From Streptomyces sp. HNM0574 (GTDB taxonomy: Bacteria; Actinomycetota; Actinomycetes; Streptomycetales; Streptomycetaceae): 64,000 nucleotides of DNA. Below the pieces are notes generated by a model. That model was not told the origin of the DNA. It did no database searches and worked only from the letters and a program-made list of their open reading frames with translations. The translations under genes were made by a program, and so were the position numbers. Location of the stretch: contig NZ_JAASAH010000004.1 in NCBI RefSeq assembly GCF_012726235.1, forward strand, positions 186,001 through 250,000, written 5' to 3'. This document shows, in pieces, positions 17,574 to 26,239 of the stretch (position 1 is the first letter of the stretch; the number at the start of each line of letters is the position of its first letter).

Positions 17574-18503
17574 TCAGTCCTCCGCCGGGTCCGCCGTCGC
17601 GCCGGCCGCCGGGGTCGTCGAGGCGGGTACGGAGCGTTCGATGATGCGCTGGAGCTCGCGTGCGGCGCGGGGCGGGGAGACGTCGCCGCGGTGCGCGACG
17701 GAGATCGTCCGGTGCAGCCCGGGCGGCGCGAACGGGGTGACGCGCAGGCCCGAGCGGTCGGCCACCATGCGGGGCACCGCGGCCACGCCGAGCCCGGCCC
17801 GTACGAAGCCGAGTACCGCGTCCATCTCGCCGCCCTCGACGGCGAGGACCGGCTCGAAGCCCTCGGCCCGGCAGGCGGCCGTCGTCAGCTCCCGCAGGTC
17901 GTAGCCGCGCCGGAACATCGCCAGCGGCCGGTCCCGCAGGTCGGCGACGCGCATCCGGCGGCGGCGCACGGGTGCCGGCTCGTCCGGTGAGGAGACCACG
18001 ACGAGGTCCTCGCGCAGCAGCTCGGTGGTCGCCAGCGCCGGGGCCTGGACGGGGAGCGGGGTGACGACGAGGGCGAGGTCGAGCGCCCCGTCGGCCAGCG
18101 CGCGGACCAGGTCCTGCGAGCCGCCCTCGTGCACCTGGAGCTCGACGCCCGGGTAGCGGCCGCGGAAGTCGCGCAGCACGTCGGGCACCAGGCTGGCGCA
18201 GAGGCTGGGCGGCGCCCCGAGCCGTACCCGGCCGCGCCGCAGCTGGGCGACCTCCTGCACCTCGCGGCGCGCGGTCTCGGCGTCGGCGAGGATGCGGCGG
18301 GCCAGCGGGAGCAGGGCCTCGCCCGCGTCGGTGAGGGCGATGTGGCCGCGTGCGCGGTGGAAAAGCTCGGCGCCGAGCTCCCGTTCCAGGGCGCGGATCT
18401 GCTGCGAGAGGGAGGGCTGGGCGACGTGCTCGGCCTCGGCGGCGCGAGTGAAGTGGCGGGTGTCCGCGACGGCCGTGAAGTAGCGGAGCTGGTGGAGCTG
18501 CAT
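17574..18503 (-). CDS. LysR-family transcriptional regulator
   Basis: A 309-residue LysR-type regulator divergent from sdhCAB. The N-terminal winged helix-turn-helix reads LRYFTAVADTRHFTRAAEAEHVAQPSLSQQ (in two pieces around FTRAAE and QPSLSQQIRALE), followed by the effector-binding domain (LRLGAPPSLCASLVPDVL pattern and GEMDAVLGFVRAGLGVAAVP). ATG 18503 is the family start; a TATGCT box ends six bases before it, predicting a leaderless mRNA. An ATAG-N7-CTAT box in the shared promoter region overlaps the expected -35 of lysR and lies near -66 of sdhC. This is the classic arrangement for autorepression and activation of the neighbour. The effector is unknown. Confidence 0.94.
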   Translation of the reverse strand: MQLHQLRYFTAVADTRHFTRAAEAEHVAQPSLSQQIRALERELGAELFHRARGHIALTDAGEALLPLARRILADAETARREVQEVAQLRRGRVRLGAPPSLCASLVPDVLRDFRGRYPGVELQVHEGGSQDLVRALADGALDLALVVTPLPVQAPALATTELLREDLVVVSSPDEPAPVRRRRMRVADLRDRPLAMFRRGYDLRELTTAACRAEGFEPVLAVEGGEMDAVLGFVRAGLGVAAVPRMVADRSGLRVTPFAPPGLHRTISVAHRGDVSPPRAARELQRIIERSVPASTTPAAGATADPAED

Positions 18504-18509
18504 GGGTGC

Positions 18510-18515
18510 AGCATA
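18510..18515 (-). promoter_or_regulatory. Candidate -10 box of lysR
   Basis: On the minus strand TATGCT (TAnnnT) ends six bases before the lysR ATG at 18503, predicting a transcript that begins at or next to the start codon. The expected -35 position falls inside the LysR-type palindrome at 18526-18540. Confidence 0.4.
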
Positions 18516-18525
18516 GGCAGGCCGC

Positions 18526-18540
18526 ATAGCCAGAGGCTAT
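18526..18540. promoter_or_regulatory. LysR-type operator (ATAG-N7-CTAT)
   Basis: ATAG-N7-CTAT with the T-N11-A core of LysR-type boxes, inside a longer perfect repeat CATAGCC (18525-18531) / GGCTATG (18535-18541). A near copy CATAGGC occurs at 18512-18518. It lies between lysR and sdhC, centred about 66 bp before the predicted sdhC transcript start, the usual recognition-site position for this family. Confidence 0.7.
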
Positions 18541-18561
18541 GGAAAGCAGCCGCACCATCTC

Positions 18562-18591
18562 TTGGACTGATTGCTGCGCGGTCCTTAGCGT
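18562..18591 (+). promoter_or_regulatory. Candidate sdhC promoter
   Basis: TTGGAC at 18562-18567, an 18-bp spacer and TAGCGT at 18586-18591, followed by eight bases and the sdhC ATG. No Shine-Dalgarno is present, so the mRNA is predicted to be leaderless. Confidence 0.5.
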
Positions 18592-18599
18592 CAACAGTC

Positions 18600-19358
18600 A
18601 TGGCAACGGCGACAGGGACGCGCCCCGGCACGGCGCGAAAATCGGGCAGCCCCGGGCAAGGGGGCGACGGCCGCAGGGCCCCGCGGACGACGGCCGGGCT
18701 GCTGTGGCACTCGACGATCGGCAAGAAGACGGTGATGGCGGCCAGCGGGCTGCTGATGCTGGCCTACCTCGTCGTGCACATGCTCGGGAACCTGAAGATC
18801 TTCTTCGGCTCCGCCGACTTCAACGGCTACGCGCACTGGCTACGCACCATCGGCGAACCGCTGCTGCACCACGAGTGGTTCCTGTGGATCGCCCGCGTCG
18901 TGCTGCTCCTCGCCGTCGTCGCGCACGCGGTCTGCGCGTACCAGCTCAGCCGCCGCGACATCGCCGCGCGGCCGGCCAAGTACGCGCACCGGAAAGCCCG
19001 TACGAGCTACGCGACGCGCACCATGCGGTGGGGCGGGATCATCCTCGGGCTGTTCAGCGTCTGGCACATCCTCGACCTGACGACGCTGACGGTGAACGAG
19101 CACGCCGTGCCCGGGCACCCGTACGAGAACGTCGTCGCGAGCTTCTCCACCTGGTACGGCAACACGATCTACATCGTCGCGATGCTCGCGCTCGGCCTGC
19201 ACGTGCGGCACGGCTTCTGGAGCGCGGCGCAGACGCTGGGCGCCGGGCGGAAGACCCGCGACCGGCTGCTGAAGGGGGCCGCGAACGCGCTGGCCCTGGT
19301 CCTGACCCTCGGCTTCCTCGCCGTCCCCGTGGGCGTGATGACCGGATTGGTGAGCTGA
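18600..19358 (+). CDS. sdhC: Succinate dehydrogenase cytochrome b subunit
   Basis: Membrane anchor of complex II, type B (cytochrome b558 family), 252 residues with five predicted helices. It passes electrons between the SdhB iron-sulfur protein and menaquinone and carries haems ligated by His in the helices ([38 protein letters not shown]). No separate sdhD is present, as expected for this type. A 35-residue polar N-terminus precedes the first helix. The ATG at 18600 has no Shine-Dalgarno; promoter spacing suggests leaderless translation. It is followed by sdhA after 2 bp. The set resembles fumarate-reductase-like complexes, so the in vivo direction is not certain. Confidence 0.93.
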   Translation: MATATGTRPGTARKSGSPGQGGDGRRAPRTTAGLLWHSTIGKKTVMAASGLLMLAYLVVHMLGNLKIFFGSADFNGYAHWLRTIGEPLLHHEWFLWIARVVLLLAVVAHAVCAYQLSRRDIAARPAKYAHRKARTSYATRTMRWGGIILGLFSVWHILDLTTLTVNEHAVPGHPYENVVASFSTWYGNTIYIVAMLALGLHVRHGFWSAAQTLGAGRKTRDRLLKGAANALALVLTLGFLAVPVGVMTGLVS

Positions 19359-19360
19359 AC

Positions 19361-21310
19361 ATGACCGCATACGCGCACTACACCGTCGGCGAACCCGTCA
19401 CCGACACCAAGGCACCCGAGGGGCCGATCGCCGGGCGCTGGGACGAGCGCCGGTTCGCCGCGAAGCTGGTGAACCCGGCCAACCGGCGCAAGCACACCGT
19501 CATCGTCGTCGGCACCGGTCTCGCGGGCGGCTCCGCCGGGGCGACGCTGGCCGAACAGGGCTACCACGTCGTCCAGTTCTGCTACCAGGACTCGCCGCGC
19601 CGGGCGCACTCCATCGCCGCGCAGGGCGGCATCAACGCGGCGAAGAACTACCGCAACGACGGCGACTCGGTGCACCGGCTGTTCTACGACACCGTCAAGG
19701 GCGGCGACTTCCGCGCCCGCGAGTCGAACGTGCACCGGCTCGCGCAGGTCTCCGTCGAGATCATCGACCAGTGCGTCGCGCAGGGCGTCCCGTTCGCGCG
19801 CGAGTACGGCGGGCTGCTGGACACCCGCTCCTTCGGCGGCGTCCAGGTCTCCCGCACCTTCTACGCGCGCGGCCAGACCGGGCAGCAGCTGCTGCTCGGC
19901 GCGTACCAGGCGCTGAGCCGGCAGATCGCCGCGGGCAACGTCGAGATGCACCCGCGCACCGAGATGCTCGACCTGATCGTCATCGACGGGCGGGCCCGCG
20001 GCATCGTCGCCCGCGACCTGGTCACCGGCCGCGTGGACACCTACTTCGCGGACGCGGTGGTGCTGGCCAGCGGCGGCTACGGGAACGTCTTCTACCTCTC
20101 CACCAACGCCAAGAACAGCAACGCGACGGCCGTCTGGCGCGCGCACCGGCGCGGCGCGTACTTCGCGAACCCCTGCTTCACGCAGATCCACCCGACCTGC
20201 ATCCCGCGCTCCGGCGACCACCAGTCGAAGCTGACGCTGATGAGCGAGTCGCTGCGGAACGACGGGCGGATCTGGGTGCCGAAGGCCAAGGGCGACACCC
20301 GTCCGCCGGCCGAGATCCCCGAGGAGGAGCGCGACTACTACCTGGAGCGCATCTACCCCTCGTTCGGCAACCTCGTCCCCCGCGACATCGCCTCCCGCCA
20401 GGCCAAGAACGTCTGCGACGAGGGGCGCGGCGTCGGGCCCGGAGGCCAGGGCGTCTACCTGGACTTCGCGGACGCCATCCGGCGGATGGGCCGCAAGGCC
20501 GTCGAGGAGAAGTACGGCAACCTCTTCGACATGTACGAGCGGATCACCGCGGAGAACCCGTACGAGGTGCCGATGCGCATCTACCCGGCGATCCACTACA
20601 CGATGGGCGGGCTCTGGGTCGACTACGACCTCCAGACCACCGTTCCGGGCCTGTTCGCGATCGGCGAGGCCAACTTCTCGGACCACGGCGCGAACCGGCT
20701 CGGCGCCTCCGCGCTGATGCAGGGCCTGGCCGACGGCTACTTCGTCCTCCCCTCCACCATCAACGACTACCTGGCCAGGCACCCGCACGGCGAGGACGTC
20801 GACGAGGACCACCCGGCCGTGCGGGAGGCCGTCACCGAGGTCACCGACCGGCTGTACGCGCTGCTGTCCAACAACGGCGACCGCACCCCCGACTCCTTCC
20901 ACAAGGAGATCGGCGAACTGGTCTGGGAACACTGCGGAATGGCCCGTACCGAGGCCGGGCTGCGCAAGGCGCTGGAGCGGATCCCGGAGATCCGCGAGGA
21001 GTTCTGGCGCCGCATCCGCGTACCGGGCAGCGGCGAGGAGCTCAACCAGCAGCTGGAGAAGGCCAACCGCGTCGTCGACTACCTGGAGCTGGCCGAGTTG
21101 CTCTGCCTGGACGCGCTGCACCGCGCCGAGTCCTGCGGCGGCCACTTCCGCGAGGAGAGCCAGACCCCGGACGGCGAAGCGGCCCGCAGGGACGAGGAGT
21201 TCGGCTACGCCGCCGCCTGGGAGTTCACCGGCACCGGCACGGCACCCGTCCTGCACAAGGAAGACCTGGTCTTCGAGTACGTCCACCCCACGCAGCGGAG
21301 CTACACATGA
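19361..21310 (+). CDS. sdhA: Succinate dehydrogenase/fumarate reductase flavoprotein
   Basis: Flavoprotein of complex II, 649 residues, cytoplasmic face of the membrane. The Rossmann motif [20 protein letters not shown] is at about residues 50-70, the covalent-FAD His in [18 protein letters not shown], and active-site blocks are [38 protein letters not shown] and the C-terminal CGGHFREE. Length and the IHPTCIP/ANRLGAS spacing fit the Bacillus/epsilon-proteobacterial type that pairs with a five-helix SdhC and menaquinone. It starts 2 bp after sdhC and its stop overlaps sdhB by ATGA, so all three are co-translated. Regulation is probably by the divergent LysR protein. Confidence 0.96.
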   Translation: MTAYAHYTVGEPVTDTKAPEGPIAGRWDERRFAAKLVNPANRRKHTVIVVGTGLAGGSAGATLAEQGYHVVQFCYQDSPRRAHSIAAQGGINAAKNYRNDGDSVHRLFYDTVKGGDFRARESNVHRLAQVSVEIIDQCVAQGVPFAREYGGLLDTRSFGGVQVSRTFYARGQTGQQLLLGAYQALSRQIAAGNVEMHPRTEMLDLIVIDGRARGIVARDLVTGRVDTYFADAVVLASGGYGNVFYLSTNAKNSNATAVWRAHRRGAYFANPCFTQIHPTCIPRSGDHQSKLTLMSESLRNDGRIWVPKAKGDTRPPAEIPEEERDYYLERIYPSFGNLVPRDIASRQAKNVCDEGRGVGPGGQGVYLDFADAIRRMGRKAVEEKYGNLFDMYERITAENPYEVPMRIYPAIHYTMGGLWVDYDLQTTVPGLFAIGEANFSDHGANRLGASALMQGLADGYFVLPSTINDYLARHPHGEDVDEDHPAVREAVTEVTDRLYALLSNNGDRTPDSFHKEIGELVWEHCGMARTEAGLRKALERIPEIREEFWRRIRVPGSGEELNQQLEKANRVVDYLELAELLCLDALHRAESCGGHFREESQTPDGEAARRDEEFGYAAAWEFTGTGTAPVLHKEDLVFEYVHPTQRSYT

Positions 21311-22086
21311 GCGGCACGTCCACTTCCCCGATGAATCTGACGCTGCGGATCTGGCGGCAGTCCGGGCCCGCTTCGGACGGCTCGATGGTCACCTACGAGG
21401 TGAAGGACGTCTCCCCCGACATGTCCTTCCTGGAGATGCTGGACACCCTCAACGAGGACCTGATCGTCCGCGGCGAGGAGCCCGTCGCCTTCGACCACGA
21501 CTGCCGCGAGGGCATCTGCGGCGCCTGCGGCATGGTCATCAACGGCGACGCGCACGGGCCCGAGCGGACCACGACCTGCCAGCTGCACATGCGGCACTTC
21601 GCGGACGGCGACACGATCGACATCGAGCCGTGGCGGGCCTCCGCCTTCCCCGTGGTGAAGGACCTGGTCGTCGACCGCTCCGCGTTCGACCGGGTGATCG
21701 GCGCGGGCGGCTACGTCGGCGTCCCCACCGGCTCCGCGCCCGAGGCGCACGCGACGCCGGTGCCCAAGCCCGTCGCCGACGCGGCCTTCGAGCACGCCGA
21801 GTGCATCGGCTGCGGCGCCTGCGTGGCCGCCTGCCCGAACGGGGCGGCGATGCTCTTCACCTCGGCGAAGGTCAACCACCTCAACGCACTGCCGCAGGGC
21901 GCCCCGGAACGCGAGTCCCGCGTGCTGGACATGGTGGGGCAGATGGACGAGGAGGGCTTCGGCGGCTGCACCCTCGCCGGCGAGTGCGCCACGGCCTGCC
22001 CGAAGGGCATCCCGCTGTTCTCCATCTCCGCGATGAACCGCGAGTACCTCCGCGCGGCCCGCAAGGGCGGCAGGCCCGCGGGCTGA
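21307..22086 (+). CDS. sdhB: Succinate dehydrogenase iron-sulfur subunit
   Basis: Iron-sulfur subunit of complex II, 259 residues. The N-terminal [2Fe-2S] ligands are in [16 protein letters not shown] plus a further Cys (TTTCQLH), and the C-terminal ferredoxin domain has [14 protein letters not shown] and [14 protein letters not shown] for the [4Fe-4S] and [3Fe-4S] clusters. It transfers electrons from the flavin of SdhA to the quinone site of SdhC. The ATG at 21307 lies inside the end of sdhA (ATGA). About 300 bp of apparently non-coding DNA follow. Confidence 0.96.
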   Translation: MSGTSTSPMNLTLRIWRQSGPASDGSMVTYEVKDVSPDMSFLEMLDTLNEDLIVRGEEPVAFDHDCREGICGACGMVINGDAHGPERTTTCQLHMRHFADGDTIDIEPWRASAFPVVKDLVVDRSAFDRVIGAGGYVGVPTGSAPEAHATPVPKPVADAAFEHAECIGCGACVAACPNGAAMLFTSAKVNHLNALPQGAPERESRVLDMVGQMDEEGFGGCTLAGECATACPKGIPLFSISAMNREYLRAARKGGRPAG

Positions 22087-22389
22087 CGCGCACGGGAGGC
22101 GGCGGGATGTCGCGGCGCGGGGGCCGGTTCCGTACGCGGCGGAAGGTGGGAGGACTCCCGCCGGCGCCGGGACCGGCCCGTCCCTCCTCCTGGCCGCGGC
22201 ACCCGCCGCGCCCCGTGACCGCGGCGGTCACCCGCGGCGCGGGGCCGGAGCGCCGGACCGCCCGGGGATGGCACCGCGGGAGGGTCCGTCACTCGAACAG
22301 GCAGCACGCTAAGCGCGCCCGCACCACCGGCACAAGCTCTTCACAGTCGTCACTTCCTCAACGACCCACGCGGTACCGGACGTTGAGGC
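22087..22389. other. Non-coding gap with hairpin between sdhB and nitrile hydratase
   Basis: No credible gene is seen here. A hairpin with arms GTGACCG (22215-22221) and CGGTCAC (22225-22231), flanked by GC-rich near-complementary sequence on both sides, could end the convergent sdh and nitrile hydratase transcripts. TGGCACCGCGG at 22269-22279 resembles a T-box core but lacks other T-box parts. Confidence 0.45.
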
Positions 22390-22980
22390 TCACACCTCGG
22401 CCGTCCCGATCAGCCCCTCGCGCGTGACCAGCCCCACGAGCTCCTCCTCGGACATCCCGTCGGTGCCGGACGGGCGGCGCGGCAGCACCAGGTACCGGCT
22501 CTCCGCGCTGGAGTCCCACACCCGGATCTCCGTCTCCTGAGGCAGCGTCAGCCCGAACTCCGCCAGCACGGCCCGCGGTTCACGCACCACCCGCGAGCGG
22601 TACGCCTCGCTCTTGTACCAGGACGGCGAGGGCCCCAGCAGCCCGATCGGATAGCACGAACACAGCGTGCAGACCAGGACGTTGTGCTGCCCGGGACCGT
22701 TCGCGACCACCTTCAGCCGCTGCTCCTGGATACCGCCCGCCATGGAGAGCCCGACCTCGGGCAGCGCCGCGTTGGCGTCCGCCAGCAGCCGCTCCCGGAA
22801 ACCCTCGTCGCACCAGGCACGGGCGACGATCCTGGCCCCGTTCACCGGCGAGGCGTTCGCCAGGAACCGCCCCAGCACGGCGTCGAGTTCGGCGTCCTCC
22901 ACCACCCCGGCGGAGATCAGCCGCTCCTCCAGCCGCCGCACCCGCGCGGCCACCGGCGTACTCGTGTGCTGCCCGCTCAT
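22390..22980 (-). CDS. Nitrile hydratase alpha subunit, cobalt type
   Basis: Catalytic subunit of a nitrile hydratase-family enzyme (nitrile to amide, or thiocyanate to carbonyl sulfide in the sister family), 196 residues. The metal site is VCTLCSCYP near residue 108. The T in CTLCSC is the pattern of cobalt enzymes, where iron enzymes have S; two of the Cys are oxidised to sulfinic and sulfenic acids. Other family blocks are NGARIVARAWCDEGFRERLL, WYKSEAYRSRVVREPRAVLAEFGL and RVWDSSAESRYLVLPRRP. ATG 22980 overlaps the upstream gene by ATGA. It is the last of three coupled genes. The substrate is unknown; no nitrile or amide pathway gene (amidase, aldoxime dehydratase) is adjacent. Confidence 0.94.
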   Translation of the reverse strand: MSGQHTSTPVAARVRRLEERLISAGVVEDAELDAVLGRFLANASPVNGARIVARAWCDEGFRERLLADANAALPEVGLSMAGGIQEQRLKVVANGPGQHNVLVCTLCSCYPIGLLGPSPSWYKSEAYRSRVVREPRAVLAEFGLTLPQETEIRVWDSSAESRYLVLPRRPSGTDGMSEEELVGLVTREGLIGTAEV

Positions 22981-23255
22981 GCCGCCGCCTCCAGATACGA
23001 CTCCCACAGATCCACGGTCACCTCGTGCGTCCCCTCGCCCCACAGGTCGCGCGCCGCGAAGGCGACCGTGTACACCGGCTCGACCCGCGGCCGGTCGCTG
23101 CCCGCCGCGAGATCGTCCGCCAGCGGCCAGCTGCCCGTCAGCTCGACGACCCGGCCCGTGCAGCCCCGCGCGTACCTGGGCAGCCGCGTGTGCCCCGCCG
23201 GGTCCCCGGGCCGCGCCCGTACGGCGTCGCCCGGGCCGAAGCGCGCCTCAGCCAT
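22977..23255 (-). CDS. Nitrile hydratase beta subunit, C-terminal half (SH3-like)
   Basis: A 92-residue SH3-like barrel that corresponds to the C-terminal half of a normal nitrile hydratase beta subunit. The start FGPGDAVRARPGDPAGHTRLPRYARG (FxxGDxVRxR, then HTRLPRYARG) and the end VYTVAFAARDLWGE plus VTVDLWESYLE are the beta-subunit signatures. ATG 23255 gives the family start; its reading frame overlaps the upstream gene by 8 bp and the alpha gene by 4 bp. In toyocamycin nitrile hydratase and thiocyanate hydrolase the beta chain is likewise split into two polypeptides, so this need not be a broken gene. Confidence 0.9.
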   Translation of the reverse strand: MAEARFGPGDAVRARPGDPAGHTRLPRYARGCTGRVVELTGSWPLADDLAAGSDRPRVEPVYTVAFAARDLWGEGTHEVTVDLWESYLEAAA

Positions 23256-23514
23256 CGAGCACACCCCGCTCCTGCGTCAGCGTCTCGATCGCGGCCAGCC
23301 AGCGCTCGTAGTACGAGGCGGCCAGGTACTCCTGCGGCGGCATCCGCTCGACCGCGTCCCGGAACTCGTCCAGCGTGTACACCCCGCGCCGCACCAGCGT
23401 CACGTTCAGCGCGTACACCCGCGCCTCCCAGTCCGCATGAAACGGAGGCTCCCCCTCCTCCACCACCACGGCCCCGAACCCCGTCTGCCCACCTACGTCA
23501 TTGACCCGGCTCAT
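23248..23514 (-). CDS. Nitrile hydratase beta subunit, N-terminal half
   Basis: An 88-residue protein matching the helical N-terminal part of nitrile hydratase beta chains: RVNDVGGQTGFGAV, EPPFHADWEARVYALNVTLV and the block SYYERWLAAIETLTQERGVL. It also resembles the small accessory/activator proteins that insert cobalt into the alpha subunit, since these are related to the same beta half. So it may be a structural subunit, an activator, or both. It is first of the three-gene unit and starts at ATG 23514 with GAGG before it. A promoter (TGGTGA-17-TAGGGT) ends six bases before the ATG. It lies 73 bp after hisF on the same strand. Confidence 0.87.
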   Translation of the reverse strand: MSRVNDVGGQTGFGAVVVEEGEPPFHADWEARVYALNVTLVRRGVYTLDEFRDAVERMPPQEYLAASYYERWLAAIETLTQERGVLDG

Positions 23515-23520
23515 GACCTC

Positions 23521-23549
23521 ACCCTAGGCGTGCCCGAACCCCCTCACCA
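23521..23549 (-). promoter_or_regulatory. Candidate promoter of nitrile hydratase genes
   Basis: On the minus strand TGGTGA (23549-23544), a 17-bp spacer and TAGGGT (23526-23521) are followed by six bases and the ATG at 23514. The spacing predicts a leaderless transcript independent of hisF read-through. Confidence 0.4.
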
Positions 23550-23587
23550 GGGCACACCGGAGCCTGAGCGGCAGGCCCCGGCGCCCC

Positions 23588-24358
23588 TCAGCGCACCGGA
23601 TACCCCGCCCCCGCCAGCGTCTGCTTGACCTCGGGGATGCGGAGGTCGCCGAAGTGGAAGACGGAGGCGGCGAGGACCGCGTCGGCGCCTGCGGTGACGG
23701 CCGGGGGGAAGTGGTCGAGGCGGCCGGCGCCGCCGGAGGCGATGACGGGGATGGTGACGTGCTTCCGCACGGCCTCGATCATCGTGGTGTCGTAGCCGTC
23801 CTTGGTGCCGTCGGCGTCCATGGAGTTCAGCAGGATCTCGCCGGCGCCGAGGTCGGCCGCACGGTGGGCCCACTCGACGGCGTCGATGCCGGTGCCGCGG
23901 CGGCCGCCGTGGGTGGTGACCTCGTAGCCGGAGGGCGTGGAGGTGCCCTCGGGGCAGCGGCGGGCGTCGACGGAGAGGACCAGGACCTGGCTGCCGAAGC
24001 GCTCGGCGATCTCCCGGATCAGCTCGGGACGGGCGATCGCCGCGGTGTTGACGCCGACCTTGTCCGCGCCCGCGCGCAGCAGCTTGTCCACGTCCTCGGG
24101 CGCGCGGACGCCGCCGCCCACGGTGAGCGGGATGAAGACCTGCTCGGCGGTGCGGCGGACCACGTCGTAGGTGGTCTCGCGGTCGGACGAGGAGGCGGTG
24201 ATGTCGAGGAAGGTCAGCTCGTCGGCGCCTTCGGCGTCGTAGACCTTGGCCATCTCCACGGGGTCGCCCGCGTCCCGCAGGTTCTTGAAGTTGACGCCTT
24301 TGACGACCCGCCCGGCATCGACGTCCAGGCAGGGGATGACGCGTACGGCCACGGACAT
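23588..24358 (-). CDS. hisF: Imidazole glycerol phosphate synthase, cyclase subunit
   Basis: HisF, a (beta-alpha)8 barrel of 256 residues, closes the imidazole ring with ammonia delivered by HisH. Conserved parts: [18 protein letters not shown] (catalytic Asp of the first strand), [13 protein letters not shown], the second catalytic Asp in [23 protein letters not shown] and [12 protein letters not shown]. The ATG at 24358 follows a purine-rich stretch (GCAAGGAG). It is the last his gene of the main cluster; the RidA-like gene lies 37 bp upstream and the nitrile hydratase genes 73 bp downstream. Confidence 0.97.
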   Translation of the reverse strand: MSVAVRVIPCLDVDAGRVVKGVNFKNLRDAGDPVEMAKVYDAEGADELTFLDITASSSDRETTYDVVRRTAEQVFIPLTVGGGVRAPEDVDKLLRAGADKVGVNTAAIARPELIREIAERFGSQVLVLSVDARRCPEGTSTPSGYEVTTHGGRRGTGIDAVEWAHRAADLGAGEILLNSMDADGTKDGYDTTMIEAVRKHVTIPVIASGGAGRLDHFPPAVTAGADAVLAASVFHFGDLRIPEVKQTLAGAGYPVR

Positions 24359-24395
24359 CTTGTGCGACTCCTTGCAGGTGAGAAAGGGAGAGGGA

Positions 24396-24815
24396 TCAGG
24401 TACCGGACGGGGCCCGGTACGCCTCCAGCTCGACCTCGGCGAGTACCCGCGGGTCGAGGAAGCCCGAGACGACGACCACCGTGGTCACCGGCCGTACCGC
24501 GTCGAAGAGTTCCTGGTGCGCGCGGCCGGCCTCCTCCACGTCCCGGGTGTGCGTGAGGTAGATCCGGGTGCGGACGACGGAGGAGGCGTCCAGCCCGAAC
24601 TCCGCCAGCGCCTCCAGCGCCGCCTGGAAGGCCGCCCTGGTCTGCTCGTACGGGCCGCCCTCGACGTGCAGCACCCCGTCGACGACGGGCATCGTGCCCC
24701 CGACATGGACCCGGTCGCCCGCCGCGACGGCGCGTGCGAACCCTATGGCGTCCTCCCAGGGACTGCCGGACTGCACGCGCTCCACGCGGCTGGACGACTC
24801 GGGGTCAGGGGTCAT
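24396..24815 (-). CDS. RidA/YjgF-family protein
   Basis: A 139-residue Rid-family protein. Family members hydrolyse reactive enamine/imine intermediates released by PLP enzymes. Blocks seen are [54 protein letters not shown] and the C-terminal [13 protein letters not shown], where the Arg and Glu are the substrate-contact residues of active RidA proteins. It starts at ATG 24815 and overlaps the priA stop by ATGA, so it is translated with priA. The position inside the his operon suggests protection from a reactive intermediate or an unrelated hitch-hiking role; neither is proven. Confidence 0.92.
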   Translation of the reverse strand: MTPDPESSSRVERVQSGSPWEDAIGFARAVAAGDRVHVGGTMPVVDGVLHVEGGPYEQTRAAFQAALEALAEFGLDASSVVRTRIYLTHTRDVEEAGRAHQELFDAVRPVTTVVVVSGFLDPRVLAEVELEAYRAPSGT

Positions 24816-25537
24816 GCGGCCACAGCCTCCAGGGCTTCTTCCAGGGTGAACGCCTTCGCGTAGAGGGCCTTGCCGACGATGGCGCCCTCCACACCCTCTC
24901 CCACCAGCGTGGCGATCGCACGCAGATCGTCAAGGGAGGAGACCCCGCCGGACGCGACGACGGGCCGGTCGGTGGCGGCGCAGACGTTGCGCAGCAGCTC
25001 CAGGTTGGGGCCCTGGAGGGTGCCGTCCTTGTTGATGTCGGTGACGACGTAGCGGGCGCAGCCCTCGGAGTCCAGGCGGGCGAGGGTCTCGTAGAGGTCG
25101 CCGCCGTCCCGGGTCCAGCCGCGTCCGCGCAGCGTGCGGCCGCGGACGTCGAGGCCGACGGCGATCTTGTCGCCGTGCTCGGCGATGACCTTGGCGACCC
25201 ACTCGGGGGTCTCCAGCGCGGCGGTGCCGAGGTTGACCCGGCGGCAGCCGGTGGCCAGGGCCGCGGCGAGCGAGGCGTCGTCGCGGATGCCGCCGGACAG
25301 CTCGACCTTGATGTCCATGGAACGGGCGACCTCGGCGATCCGCTCCCGGTTGTCACCGGTGCCGAAGGCGGCGTCGAGGTCGACGAGGTGCAGCCACTCG
25401 GCGCCGGAGCGCTGCCAGGCGAGGGCGGCCTCCAGCGGGTCGCCGTAGGAGGTCTCCGAGCCGGATTCGCCGTGCACGAGGCGCACGGCCTGGCCGTCGC
25501 GGACGTCGACGGCGGGGAGGAGTTCGAGCTTCGGCAT
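24812..25537 (-). CDS. priA: Bifunctional phosphoribosyl isomerase (HisA/TrpF)
   Basis: PriA, a 241-residue (beta-alpha)8 barrel. In streptomycetes and mycobacteria it isomerises both ProFAR (histidine path) and phosphoribosyl anthranilate (tryptophan path). Family blocks are [18 protein letters not shown] (first catalytic Asp), [28 protein letters not shown], the second catalytic Asp in [15 protein letters not shown] and [13 protein letters not shown]. The trp cluster of this window lacks trpF, in agreement with the dual role. The start at ATG 25537 fits the family. It lies about 60 bp after hisH and is coupled to the ridA-like gene. Confidence 0.95.
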   Translation of the reverse strand: MPKLELLPAVDVRDGQAVRLVHGESGSETSYGDPLEAALAWQRSGAEWLHLVDLDAAFGTGDNRERIAEVARSMDIKVELSGGIRDDASLAAALATGCRRVNLGTAALETPEWVAKVIAEHGDKIAVGLDVRGRTLRGRGWTRDGGDLYETLARLDSEGCARYVVTDINKDGTLQGPNLELLRNVCAATDRPVVASGGVSSLDDLRAIATLVGEGVEGAIVGKALYAKAFTLEEALEAVAA

Positions 25538-25594
25538 GGTCGGCTGCTTCTCCGGTTCTTGGATGTGCGTCGGATGCGGTGGGGGCGCCGGAGG

Positions 25595-26239
25595 TTAGAG
25601 CGTGCCGACCCAGTTGGCCAGCAGCCGGGCCCCGGCGTCCCCGGACTTCTCGGGATGGAACTGGGTCGCCCACAGCGGGCCGTTCTCCACGGCCGCGACG
25701 AACGGCGCCGCGTGCTCGGACCAGGTGACCCTGGGCGCGGCCATCGCCGGGTTGCCCGTCTCCAGCTCCCACTCGTGCACGGCGTAGGAGTGGACGAAGT
25801 AGTACCGCTCGTCCTCCGGGAGCCCGGCGAAGAGCCGCGAACCCTCGGCGGGACGGACGGTGTTCCAGCCCATGTGCGGGACGGAGTGCTCGGCGTCGGC
25901 CTTCATCGGGCCGACCGTGCCGGGCCACTCGTCCAGGCCCTCGGTCTCGATGCCGTGCTCGATGCCGCGCGAGAACAGCGTCTGCATGCCGACGCAGATG
26001 CCCATCACGGGGCGCCCGCCCGCGAGCCTGCGCCCGATGATCCAGTCACCGCGCGCCTCGCGGAGGCCCGCCATGCACGCGGCGAACGCGCCCACGCCGG
26101 GGACGAGCAGCCCGTCGGCCGCCATCGCCCGGTCGTAGTCGCGGGTGATCTCGACCTCGGCGCCGGCGCGGACGAGGGCACGCTCGGCCGACCTGACGTT
26201 CCCGAAGCCGTAGTCGAAGACGACGACGTATCTGCTCAT
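25595..26239 (-). CDS. hisH: Imidazole glycerol phosphate synthase, glutaminase subunit
   Basis: HisH, the class-I glutamine amidotransferase partner of HisF, 214 residues. The oxyanion region and nucleophile are in [13 protein letters not shown] (Cys near residue 84) and the catalytic His/Glu are in [13 protein letters not shown]. The N-terminus reads [14 protein letters not shown] and another family block is [11 protein letters not shown] 26239 overlaps the stop of the preceding 54-residue membrane protein by ATGA. It is an ordinary his-operon member. Confidence 0.97.
   Translation of the reverse strand: MSRYVVVFDYGFGNVRSAERALVRAGAEVEITRDYDRAMAADGLLVPGVGAFAACMAGLREARGDWIIGRRLAGGRPVMGICVGMQTLFSRGIEHGIETEGLDEWPGTVGPMKADAEHSVPHMGWNTVRPAEGSRLFAGLPEDERYYFVHSYAVHEWELETGNPAMAAPRVTWSEHAAPFVAAVENGPLWATQFHPEKSGDAGARLLANWVGTL

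Noticed and set aside
22269..22279. TGGCACCGCGG, identical to a T-box core
   Set aside because: No stem I with GAGTAG-like elements, no specifier region and no plus-strand gene follows; a chance match is plausible in GC-rich DNA.
22977..23514. Possibility that the two small nitrile hydratase genes are a frameshifted beta pseudogene
   Set aside because: Each half has its own start and stop with overlaps of coupling type, intact motifs at both ends, and a described three-chain precedent; still open to a phylogenetic test.
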